Part shown: piece after piece, positions 51,022-59,373 of the stretch
Numbering within the stretch: position 1 is the stretch's first letter
How the letters are laid out: every line of letters begins with the position of its first letter
Origin: Taibaiella sp041660405
GTDB taxonomy: Bacteria; Bacteroidota; Bacteroidia; Chitinophagales; Chitinophagaceae
DNA: 64,000 nt
Direction of reading: 5' to 3'
Assembly: GCA_041660405.1 (NCBI GenBank)
Contig: JBAZWL010000002.1
Coordinates: 1-64,000, forward strand
The notes under the pieces: model-generated
Database searches by the model: none
What the model was told of the DNA's origin: nothing
What the model saw: the letters and a program-made list of their open reading frames with translations, nothing else
Made by a program: the position numbers and the translations under genes

Positions 51022-51948
51022 ATGATTGTATACGAATCCAATAAAAACTGGCTACGCGATGTAAGCCATCTTTACAAAAGCTGGACCATGCAAAAGGTAA
51101 TGCGCAGCACATTATATGTTGCTATTGCTACAGCCATTATCAGCCTGTTTTATAAAGAGGTGTTTGAATGGAAAGGAGGAAAATTAGATATCACTATATT
51201 CTCTCTATTGGGTGTAGTGTTGAGTATCTTATTATCCTTTCGTACAAATTCTGCTTACGATCGTTGGTGGGAGGGGCGCAAAAAGTGGGGCGAACTGGTA
51301 AACAATAGCCGGAACCTTGCTATCTATCTGCACAGTTGCCTCCCACCGGAAAACGAAGAGAGTCGCCACTACCTTGCTGTTCGTATATCCAATTTTGCGC
51401 TTGCTTTAAAAGAGCATCTGCGCATGGGTACTCAAATCGATGAATTTATCCTGGTATCTGCTGAAGAAATTGAACAGTACAATAAGAAAGCGCATATCCC
51501 TAATTTCATTGCTTATGAAATTGTACAGTGTATCCAAAATGCGCACCACGCCGGCTATCTCTCCACAGCCGACCATATCAACATCAAGCAGCATTCCCAG
51601 GAATTATTGAATATTTCGGGAGCTTGTGAGCGGATCAAAAAGACTCCTATTCCTTTCTCCTATAACGTTTACCTCAAGCTATTCATTACCTTTTATGCTA
51701 TTGGCCTTCCTTTTGCATTGATCCCGGTATTCGGGTATTGGTCTATACTTATTGTTGCTTTTGTTTTCTTTGCGTTCATCGGTCTTGAATTGATGGCAGA
51801 GGAGATAGAAGATCCATTCGGACTGGATTGCAATGATTTGCCTACCGGAGATATAGCACACACCATACGGAATAATGTGTTTGAAATATTGGAAGTAAGG
51901 GAGTGCGCAAAGGAAAAACCTCAGGAAATGTATTCCAAAGTATTTTAA
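51022..51948 (+). CDS. Bestrophin-family membrane channel
   Basis: 308 residues. Two helices near the N-terminus (about 30-75) include ISLFYKEVF and FSLLGVVLSILLSFRTNSAYDRWWEGRK, the family signature; two more lie at about 220-260 (GLPFALIPVFGYWSILIVAF), followed by the conserved EDPFGLDCNDLP. Bacterial homologues are ion channels (cations or anions). It is the last gene of the kinase/redox/zinc-finger group; whether it acts with those proteins is open. Confidence 0.93.
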   Translation: MIVYESNKNWLRDVSHLYKSWTMQKVMRSTLYVAIATAIISLFYKEVFEWKGGKLDITIFSLLGVVLSILLSFRTNSAYDRWWEGRKKWGELVNNSRNLAIYLHSCLPPENEESRHYLAVRISNFALALKEHLRMGTQIDEFILVSAEEIEQYNKKAHIPNFIAYEIVQCIQNAHHAGYLSTADHINIKQHSQELLNISGACERIKKTPIPFSYNVYLKLFITFYAIGLPFALIPVFGYWSILIVAFVFFAFIGLELMAEEIEDPFGLDCNDLPTGDIAHTIRNNVFEILEVRECAKEKPQEMYSKVF

Positions 51949-51997
51949 ATCCTTGCCTATCCTCTTTTAATTATTTTTCATCTTAAGAGAAATTTAT

Positions 51998-52963
51998 ATG
52001 GCCATGATCAGCATAAGGAAAGTCAATAAGTTTTTCGGATCTATAGCAGCGGTAACGGACATCAGCTTTGAGGTACAGGAAGGAGAAAATTTCATATTGC
52101 TTGGCACCAGCGGTTGTGGCAAAACGACAACTTTAAGAATGATCAATAGGCTTACAGCCATTTCTTCTGGAACAATATTGGTAAACGGCAAAAGTATCTC
52201 TGATCAGTCACCGGAAATATTACGAAGAGGAATAGGTTATGTGCTGCAGCACAACAGCCTTTTTCCGCACTATACGATTGCTGAAAATATTGCTGTGGTA
52301 CCGCGACTGCTTAAGTGGAATAAAAGTAAAACAGAAACACGGACAATAGAATTATTAGAAAAACTACATCTCCCTGCCAATTATCTATCAAAGTATCCTC
52401 ATCAGTTAAGTGGTGGTGAGGCCCAGAGAATAAATCTGGCACGTGCACTGGTCGCCGATCCTCCCATATTATTGATGGATGAACCATTTGGTGCCCTGGA
52501 CCCTTTAACCCGTGTGGCCATCAGAAAGGAATTCAGTGCCTTAGATGAATTCAAAAGAAAAACCATTATGATGGTAACGCATGATGTACTGGAAGCATTC
52601 GAACTAGGCAACCGTATATGCCTTATGGATAAAGGTAAAGTCATGCAGATTGGCACCTCCGTCGAATTACTGTTTCATCCGGCTAATGATTTTGTAAAGA
52701 ATTTCTTAGCCGGTGCGTATATGCAATTGGCGCTTATAGTTACTACAATAAATGCCCTATGGCCTTATTTGCAGTCAGGGAACAATGATGTGTCTTCTCA
52801 CCCTGTTATCAGTAGTAACACGTCCTTATGGAATGTTATGGAACAATTGACAACCAAAAACGATACACATCTGAATGTGCATCATGAAAAAAATAAGGAG
52901 ATCAGAAATGTTTCTATAGCGGATATACTTCAAGCTTTCACAGCATACAAACAACATCTTTAA
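51998..52963 (+). CDS. Osmoprotectant (glycine-betaine-type) ABC transporter ATPase
   Basis: 321 residues. Walker A (GTSGCGKTT), Q-loop, signature (LSGGEAQRINLARAL), Walker B (ILLMDEPFGALD) and a switch His (VTHD) are intact. The OpuCA/ProV-type assignment rests on the permease partner and sequence style. The tail after about residue 235 (80 residues) is shorter than the two CBS domains found in many OpuCA proteins. Its stop codon overlaps the next start by one base (TAATG), so the two are translationally coupled. Confidence 0.92.
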   Translation: MAMISIRKVNKFFGSIAAVTDISFEVQEGENFILLGTSGCGKTTTLRMINRLTAISSGTILVNGKSISDQSPEILRRGIGYVLQHNSLFPHYTIAENIAVVPRLLKWNKSKTETRTIELLEKLHLPANYLSKYPHQLSGGEAQRINLARALVADPPILLMDEPFGALDPLTRVAIRKEFSALDEFKRKTIMMVTHDVLEAFELGNRICLMDKGKVMQIGTSVELLFHPANDFVKNFLAGAYMQLALIVTTINALWPYLQSGNNDVSSHPVISSNTSLWNVMEQLTTKNDTHLNVHHEKNKEIRNVSIADILQAFTAYKQHL

Positions 52964-54534
52964 TGGAAGAAAGCCAAACGTTGTGGAGTTTTATGTCGGA
53001 ATACTCAGACAAGCTTCTTGAACAGACTTTACAACATATCAGTCTTACCTTTATAGCATTACTCATTGCAGTAGTGATAGGGCTGCCGTTGGGTATATTC
53101 ATCTCAAGGAAAAAGAAACTTGCACAAGTTGTTTTGGGCATTGCCGGTATACTGCAAACGATACCGAGTATAGCCTTGCTGGGCGCTATGATACCGCTTT
53201 TAGGCATTGGTGCCAAACCAGCTATTGTCGCTTTATTTCTCTATGCACTCCTGCCCATTATCCGGAATACCTATACCGGAATAAATGGTGTAAACCCGGA
53301 ATTGAAAGAAGCTGCATTGGGCATGGGTATGAGCCCTGCACAAATGTTGTTTAAGATAGAGCTTCCATTGGCCATGCCGGTGATCCTGGCTGGTATCCGT
53401 ACGGCAACGGTAATCAATATTGGTGTAGCCACACTTGCCGCTTATATTGCTGCAGGTGGTCTTGGTGAATTTATATTTGGTGGAATTGCGCTTAACAATA
53501 CAAATATGATTTTGGCAGGTGCTATCCCCGCAGCATTACTAGCTATATTATTTGACTTTTTGCTAAGCAGAATTCAAAAATTAAGGTTTAAACGGTCGGT
53601 GATAGCGTACTGCATATTTCCTCTTATCTTTCTTTTCCTGTGCTCTTTCTACTTACTTCCAACTGCCTTGAACGGAAAATTGCTGGCAGGGTTTACACCT
53701 GAATTTATGGGGCGTAACGATGGCTATCTGGGACTAAAACAGAAATACAAACTTAACATACGCACGGTGGTGATCAGTGATGCAGTGATGTATAAAGCTG
53801 CCTTTGAAAAAAAACTGGATGTTGTAAGTGGTTACAGTACTGATGGCCGTCTTAAGGCTTATAATTTAGTTACGCTTGTTGATGATAAAGGCATCTTTCC
53901 TCCTTACTATGCAGCACCAATAGTGCTGGAAAAAACTTTGCATCAATATCCCGAACTGGAAAGTGTGCTTAACATGCTATCGGGGAGAATCAATGATTCG
54001 ATCATGACTTATTTAAATTACAAAGCGGATTACTTGCATCAAAGCCCGGAAAAAATTGCAAAAGATTTTTTAATCTCAGAAGGTTTATGGAAAGCACCGC
54101 ACAATGGAAGAAAGGGAGTTGTGAGAATTGGTTCCAAAATATTTGCAGAACAATACATTCTCTGTAGTATGTATAGCATACTGATTAAAGGTTATACCGA
54201 TCTTGACGTGGTTACCAAAACCGGACTGGGCGGTACTAAAATTTGTTTCGATGCACTTAAAAATGATCAGATAGATATGTACCCGGAATATACCGGTACA
54301 GGATTACTGGTCATTCTGCAACCTGGAAACGAGATAGTTAACCGGCTGATCAGGGATAAAGACGCAGTATATAATTTTGTGAAAGACAGTTTCAGCAAAC
54401 GCTATGGCATTAAGTGGCTTAGACCAATAGGCTTCAATAATACTTATGCGTTGATGATGCGTAAGCAGCAGGCAGATGATTTGAAGATCAGGACCATAAC
54501 TGATCTCAGGCGTTATCAGGAACAAAAAAATTAA
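52963..54534 (+). CDS. Permease fused to an osmoprotectant-binding domain with swapped halves
   Basis: 523 residues. Residues 1-205 are an OpuCB/ProW-like permease (EAA loop about 116-144: EAALGMGMSPAQMLFKIELP). After a membrane helix (about 213-234) comes an OpuCC/OpuBC-type binding domain. In standalone proteins the IGSK..EQ start with PEYTGT comes first and the GYSTDGR/DDKGIFPPYYAAP half second. Here the second half comes first (about 244-375) and the first half follows (386-523; RIGSKIFAEQ, LGGTKICFDAL, IDMYPEYTGT, RPIGFNNTYAL). This is a circular permutation. It should import betaine, choline or related compounds. Confidence 0.92.
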   Translation: MEESQTLWSFMSEYSDKLLEQTLQHISLTFIALLIAVVIGLPLGIFISRKKKLAQVVLGIAGILQTIPSIALLGAMIPLLGIGAKPAIVALFLYALLPIIRNTYTGINGVNPELKEAALGMGMSPAQMLFKIELPLAMPVILAGIRTATVINIGVATLAAYIAAGGLGEFIFGGIALNNTNMILAGAIPAALLAILFDFLLSRIQKLRFKRSVIAYCIFPLIFLFLCSFYLLPTALNGKLLAGFTPEFMGRNDGYLGLKQKYKLNIRTVVISDAVMYKAAFEKKLDVVSGYSTDGRLKAYNLVTLVDDKGIFPPYYAAPIVLEKTLHQYPELESVLNMLSGRINDSIMTYLNYKADYLHQSPEKIAKDFLISEGLWKAPHNGRKGVVRIGSKIFAEQYILCSMYSILIKGYTDLDVVTKTGLGGTKICFDALKNDQIDMYPEYTGTGLLVILQPGNEIVNRLIRDKDAVYNFVKDSFSKRYGIKWLRPIGFNNTYALMMRKQQADDLKIRTITDLRRYQEQKN

Positions 54535-54552
54535 TGATAAAAGCGTTTTCCC

Positions 54553-56103
54553 CTATTCTGATTTGGCCTTAATAATAACATCGTTCTTAATAAATAAAAC
54601 CGACATCAGTGCTCCGGCAAAACACAGGCCGGAAGCCAGAAACATAATATAAGAGTATGCGTTAATAAACCCTTCACGATATTCTTGCTCAATCGTCGCT
54701 TTCTTTTGGGTCGTTATGTTTTCAGGGACTTTTGCATTTCCAAGGTTACCGGCCTGCGCTATTACATGCTGCTTTTGTACGGAAGACAGGTCCGTCGTTT
54801 TTAGCTGATCTTTCAACGAAGTGGCAAAAAATAAAACAGCCAATGTTCCGAAAATAGCATTTGCAAATACATTGGAAACACGGGTAATAGCGTTATTAAT
54901 TCCGGAAGCTGTGCCGGAAAACCGGTCACTTACCGCACCCATCACTGCAGCTGTAAGCGGTGAAACAGTGATGGACATACCAAAGCCAAATATCAGTATA
55001 CCGGGAAAGAAAGTCGTCCAGTAATCCTTTGGACCGTCTGTTTGTTTTATAAACGCCAGTAATAATAAACCAACACCTGCTATAGCTGGTCCGGCTATCA
55101 GAAATATCCTCGGACCATGCTTGTCTGCAAGTGCTCCGGCATATCGTGCTAATATTATCATCAATAATGTGAAAGGCAAAAATGTAAGACCTGATTGTAA
55201 CTGGCTGTAGCCTTGTACTTGTACCAGGTTTAAGCCCAGGAACAACATTCCGGCACCAAGACCTGCGTATAAGAAAAATGTGAGCAGGTTAACTCCACTG
55301 AAAGTCATATTAGAGAACAGGTCCAGCGGCATCATAGGATGTTTGCTTCTTTTTTCCAACCATATAAATACAATAAGGAATGATAAACCTGCAGCTAGAG
55401 AAACTAATACTTCAGGACTATACAAGCCTATTGCCGGTATACGTAGTAATCCAAACGTGAGCAGTGCCAGCCCCGCAGCTATAGTGAATGCGCCCGCTAC
55501 ATCAAGCTTCTTATCATTGTCATCGCCTTTTACTTCTTTTACCTTTTTCCAAAGCAGTAACAGGGTTACCACTCCGATAGGAATATTCATAAAAAAGATA
55601 AACCGCCACAATCCTGCATCGCCTAATGCGCCACCCAGTACAGGGCCGCCTATGGTTACCATAGTCGTTACTGCAGACCAAGTGCCGATCGCCTTCCCTC
55701 TTTCTTTTTCATGAATAGAAGAAGAGATAAGAGAGAGGCTGCCCGGTATCATCAATGCACCACCGGCACCTTGTATGGCCCTGAAAATAATTAAGAAAAA
55801 AACATTTGGAGCAAAGCCGCATAGCGCGGATCCAACCAGGAAAATAAATATCCCCCATGCGAAAATCCTTTTACGGCCCAGTTTATCGCCCAGCGATCCA
55901 CCGATCAAGGTAAGAGAGGCCAACATCAGCAAATAAGCATTTAATATCCAGAACAGATCAGCCCCACTTGCGTTCAGACTTCTTTGCAACGATGGCAATA
56001 TTACGTTAAGCGCGGTTCCATCAATGAATGCCATTGCTGAGGCCATGATAGTCGTAGCCATCACCCACTTTCCTTCACTGCTATTTAATGAGACTGTGGC
56101 CAT
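54553..56103 (-). CDS. MFS drug exporter, DHA2 (EmrB/QacA) type
   Basis: 516 residues with about 14 hydrophobic segments, the DHA2 size. Motifs include MAFIDGTALNVILPSLQ in the first helix, GGSLGDKLGRKRIF (loop 2-3) and GAGGALMIPGSL. It is a proton-driven efflux pump, probably for drugs or toxic metabolites. It is convergent with the ABC transporter genes with an 18-bp gap. No partner membrane-fusion or TolC-like gene is nearby. Confidence 0.93.
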   Translation of the reverse strand: MATVSLNSSEGKWVMATTIMASAMAFIDGTALNVILPSLQRSLNASGADLFWILNAYLLMLASLTLIGGSLGDKLGRKRIFAWGIFIFLVGSALCGFAPNVFFLIIFRAIQGAGGALMIPGSLSLISSSIHEKERGKAIGTWSAVTTMVTIGGPVLGGALGDAGLWRFIFFMNIPIGVVTLLLLWKKVKEVKGDDNDKKLDVAGAFTIAAGLALLTFGLLRIPAIGLYSPEVLVSLAAGLSFLIVFIWLEKRSKHPMMPLDLFSNMTFSGVNLLTFFLYAGLGAGMLFLGLNLVQVQGYSQLQSGLTFLPFTLLMIILARYAGALADKHGPRIFLIAGPAIAGVGLLLLAFIKQTDGPKDYWTTFFPGILIFGFGMSITVSPLTAAVMGAVSDRFSGTASGINNAITRVSNVFANAIFGTLAVLFFATSLKDQLKTTDLSSVQKQHVIAQAGNLGNAKVPENITTQKKATIEQEYREGFINAYSYIMFLASGLCFAGALMSVLFIKNDVIIKAKSE

Positions 56104-56374
56104 ATTGGAGTGCTTAATGGTGGACTATCCCTAAAAGTATTGAATTTACCCTAATAGTCAATACTCCTGGTTTATATGTTCAAGTTCCTGGAACCAGCTA
56201 CTTGAACTATTGAAAAATAAAAGTAAAGATAAAAAATAGCTCAAAGATGTATGTTATCAGAAATACAGATAGTATATACAAAAAACCTATTTAATGAAAA
56301 GATTGGCATGGCGTTTGACGTTAGAATGTTTCCCGACTAAGGGAACCATTTAAAATATCAATTAAAAACTACCA

Positions 56375-58222
56375 ATGAGAAACCTAGTAAAATTTACATC
56401 TGTAAGTATTGCGTTATTGTCCATCTATGCCAACAACGCACATGGTCAATTCAGTATTAATGAAACATTCACTAACAATACCATCAACAATGGTATTACT
56501 TTAGGAGGTAGCGCCGCGCTCACCTCCGGAACAAGCGACCCGCAAGGTCAGGGCTGGTTGAGACTTACCGGAAGCGTAAATAATCAGGCTGGTTATGCCG
56601 TTATTGAAAAGCCCTTTCCTTCCAACATGGGCGTACTTATCGATTTTGAATATACCACATGGAGCTCTCCCGGTGATGGTAACGGTGCAGATGGCTTATC
56701 TGTTTTCTTGTTTGATGCTGCTTCTGCCAGCTCTTTCCACGTAGGTGGTTACGGAGGTTCTTTAGGTTATGCTCCTCATAACGGTACTGCCGGACTTTCA
56801 GGAGGCTATATGGGTATTGGGCTGGATGAGTTTGGAAACTATTCTAATCCAACCGAAAGCAGGACTGGTGGTCCCGGATTTGTAAAGAATGTTGTAGGCC
56901 TTCGTGGGCCGGCACCAACCTATGCCTACCTTGGAGGCAACCAGGTAATCAGTTCCGATAATGGCAGCGGAGATAATGGTGGGATCGATTATAATACCAC
57001 TACCAGTACAAGACCTACTGCTACACAGTTTTACAGAAGAGTTCAGGTAAGCCTGGAGCCGCATGATGGTTTTTATACAGTTACTGTAAAGTGGAAGAAG
57101 AGCCAGACAACTCCTTTTACCACACTATTCGGGCCTGTTACCATGACCAGCGTACCTCCGGCAATGTTGAAATTGGGCCTTGCTGCGTCTACAGGTTCTT
57201 TGCATAATTTTCATGAGATCAGGAATATGGTCATTACCACTCCGGGCAATATTTCTGTAGTGAAACAAGGCCCTGCTTATATTACCTATCCCGGTGCTGC
57301 TACGCCTTTAAGCTATGATATAACAGTCCGGAATCAAACTCCGGTAACCGTAGATGACATCCAGATACAAGATCTTTTACCTGCCGGATATGTTGTGAAT
57401 GCTGCTACAGGAATTACAGTGCAGGATTATGGCAACACTACGAATACAGTAAGCAACCTTGCCGTTAACAATGGTATCCTTTCGGGTGTGGCAAAATTAG
57501 CATCAAACACAGAGATTACCCTTCATGTGAATGGAACAATCAGTAACCTGCAAGCAGGGCAAACGATCAGGAACACAGTAAAAGTATTTACCAGTTCTAT
57601 TCAGGATATAGATACGACTAATAATGCGGACACTGTTTATACTATGGTCCAGACCCCACTGCCAGTAAACCTTCAATATTTCACTGCGCAAAAACAAGGG
57701 AATGATGTGATGCTTGATTGGGAAACTGCAATGGAAATAAATAATGATCGTTTTGAAATAGAAAGAAGTATTGATGGCAAATTATTTGAGACTGTAGGTA
57801 CCGTTAAATCGCTTGGAAACAGCAGCGAGGCAACTAATTATTCCTTTAGGGATATGCAGGCTGCTCTTATAAAAACAGGAACTCTATACTATAGACTTCA
57901 CCAGGTGGACCTGGATGGCAAAAATGATTATAGCATGATAAGATCGGTATCGTTAAATCGTTCGAATAACGAATCCGGCTTACAAGCATCTCCTGTTCCT
58001 TTTAAAGACAAAATATCTGTACAGTTGAACAGCACTTCAACCGGATTTGCATCAATTAACTTTTACAATACTTCAGGCATGAGAATATATCATATTGAAA
58101 CAGAAGTAAAGGTTGGTTTGAATGAGATCAATATCATGAACCTACACAACCTGCCTTCCGGCGTATATATACTGGAATGCGTGCAAGGACAAGAAACCAG
58201 TTATCTTAAGATAGTAAAATAA
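56375..58222 (+). CDS. Lectin-like T9SS type A surface protein
   Basis: 615 residues. Signal peptide to about 25 (NNAHGQ). An L-type (legume-like) lectin domain (about 26-310; GADGLSVFLFDAAS, GGYMGIGLDEFGNYSN, VGLRGPA) is followed by a DUF11-like conserved repeat domain (about 315-425), a fibronectin-like stretch (LPVNLQYFTAQKQGNDVMLDW) and a type A sorting domain. It probably binds glycans outside the cell. No clear promoter was seen in the 271 bp upstream. Confidence 0.9.
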   Translation: MRNLVKFTSVSIALLSIYANNAHGQFSINETFTNNTINNGITLGGSAALTSGTSDPQGQGWLRLTGSVNNQAGYAVIEKPFPSNMGVLIDFEYTTWSSPGDGNGADGLSVFLFDAASASSFHVGGYGGSLGYAPHNGTAGLSGGYMGIGLDEFGNYSNPTESRTGGPGFVKNVVGLRGPAPTYAYLGGNQVISSDNGSGDNGGIDYNTTTSTRPTATQFYRRVQVSLEPHDGFYTVTVKWKKSQTTPFTTLFGPVTMTSVPPAMLKLGLAASTGSLHNFHEIRNMVITTPGNISVVKQGPAYITYPGAATPLSYDITVRNQTPVTVDDIQIQDLLPAGYVVNAATGITVQDYGNTTNTVSNLAVNNGILSGVAKLASNTEITLHVNGTISNLQAGQTIRNTVKVFTSSIQDIDTTNNADTVYTMVQTPLPVNLQYFTAQKQGNDVMLDWETAMEINNDRFEIERSIDGKLFETVGTVKSLGNSSEATNYSFRDMQAALIKTGTLYYRLHQVDLDGKNDYSMIRSVSLNRSNNESGLQASPVPFKDKISVQLNSTSTGFASINFYNTSGMRIYHIETEVKVGLNEINIMNLHNLPSGVYILECVQGQETSYLKIVK

Positions 58223-58245
58223 TTCATAGAGCTTTGCTTATGAAC

Positions 58246-58271
58246 AAGGCGCACCACAGATGGTGCGCCTT
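58246..58271 (+). terminator. Hairpin after the lectin-like gene
   Basis: AAGGCGCACCA (58246-58256) pairs exactly with TGGTGCGCCTT (58261-58271), loop CAGA. The T tract after it (GTTCGTTT) is weak. Confidence 0.7.
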
Positions 58272-58295
58272 GTTCGTTTAAACTTTATAATGCTA

Positions 58296-58325
58296 ATAAA
58301 AAAGCCTTGCTTTTCAGCAAGGCTT
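58296..58325 (-). terminator. Terminator for the DUF2461 gene
   Basis: Arms AAGCCTTGC (58302-58310) and GCAAGGCTT (58317-58325). On the minus strand a run of T residues (58303-58298) follows. The stop of the DUF2461 gene is at 58460, 134 bp away. Confidence 0.78.
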
Positions 58326-58459
58326 AGTTTGTATTGTTGTAAAGACAATTGCTTGTCCACGACAATCACGAGGTTTGGCACCGGCGCGAATGTACGCTAA
58401 TAATTCTATACATGATCGGCCGCTATATGTTATTGGTAGCGCTGTATCATTAAAACACA

Positions 58460-59152
58460 TTATACTTCCAATCCGTTTACATCGGTGGTCAGGACTTCAC
58501 TCATATAATTAAAGAATGGTCGCATGTTTTTAAATGCCTGGTTTACCTCTTTTAGGAAATCTTCACTTAAAACTTCTTTATCTGTGAACTTCCTGATGAG
58601 CAAAAATTGTTTATACCGCAATAAATCAATGGCTTCATGAGTAGCCTCAAAACCTTTTGGCGAAGTCTTAAGCTGTTCTCCCTGCAATGCTTTAAATGTA
58701 GAAACAAAGGGCTTGCTACTCAAAATTTTCCTTAGAGGACTGGGATCGAAAGCAATATCTTCCCTGATACGCCTAAGATCCTGTGTATTAGGTGCCCAAA
58801 AACCACCGGCAACAAAACTGTTTCCCGGCTCAAGATGAAAATAATAACCCCCTCTTCGATATTTAGTGGCACGCTTAAAACCACCACTCCAATTTACTTT
58901 GTAAGGGGTTTTATCTTTAGAGAAACGGGTATCCCTGTAAATACGATGCAGGCTATGCTTCCCTGAGGGCGTTTCTATCTGATCATGTACATTGAGCTCT
59001 TGCAATAATTGCTCCGCAAAGGTTTCAATGAGCTGTTGTTCTTTTTGAAATATTGCCTTACTGGCATTGAACCATTCCCGGTTATTGTTCTCTTTCAATG
59101 CATTTAAAAAGTCGAAGCTTGACGGATGGATAAGCGGCTTTCCTTTTGCCAT
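58460..59152 (-). CDS. DUF2461 domain protein
   Basis: 230 residues, typical length. Conserved features are HPSSFDFLNALKENNNREWF, IYRDTRFSKDKTPYK, GGYYFHLEPGNSFVAGGFW and LRRIREDI. The domain is widespread and its function is not established. Cytoplasmic; single gene with its own terminator. A TATATTTG box (59186-59179) 27 bp before the start is a likely -7 element. Confidence 0.92.
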   Translation of the reverse strand: MAKGKPLIHPSSFDFLNALKENNNREWFNASKAIFQKEQQLIETFAEQLLQELNVHDQIETPSGKHSLHRIYRDTRFSKDKTPYKVNWSGGFKRATKYRRGGYYFHLEPGNSFVAGGFWAPNTQDLRRIREDIAFDPSPLRKILSSKPFVSTFKALQGEQLKTSPKGFEATHEAIDLLRYKQFLLIRKFTDKEVLSEDFLKEVNQAFKNMRPFFNYMSEVLTTDVNGLEV

Positions 59153-59373
59153 ATGGTATAATGATATTTTTAGCAGTGCAAATATACCTTAGCTTATTCA
59201 ACAGGGTGAAGCTTAATTAAATTTTCAAAAAACAAGACATTGACGTACAAGCAAAACCATGAATAAAACCAAAGGATTAGAATACAATCAGCTTGAAACT
59301 TAACTTATCCCTCACAATACAATAAATTTAAATCGTATATTAGTGTTTCATTTCCCAAAAATGCCGTCATCCT

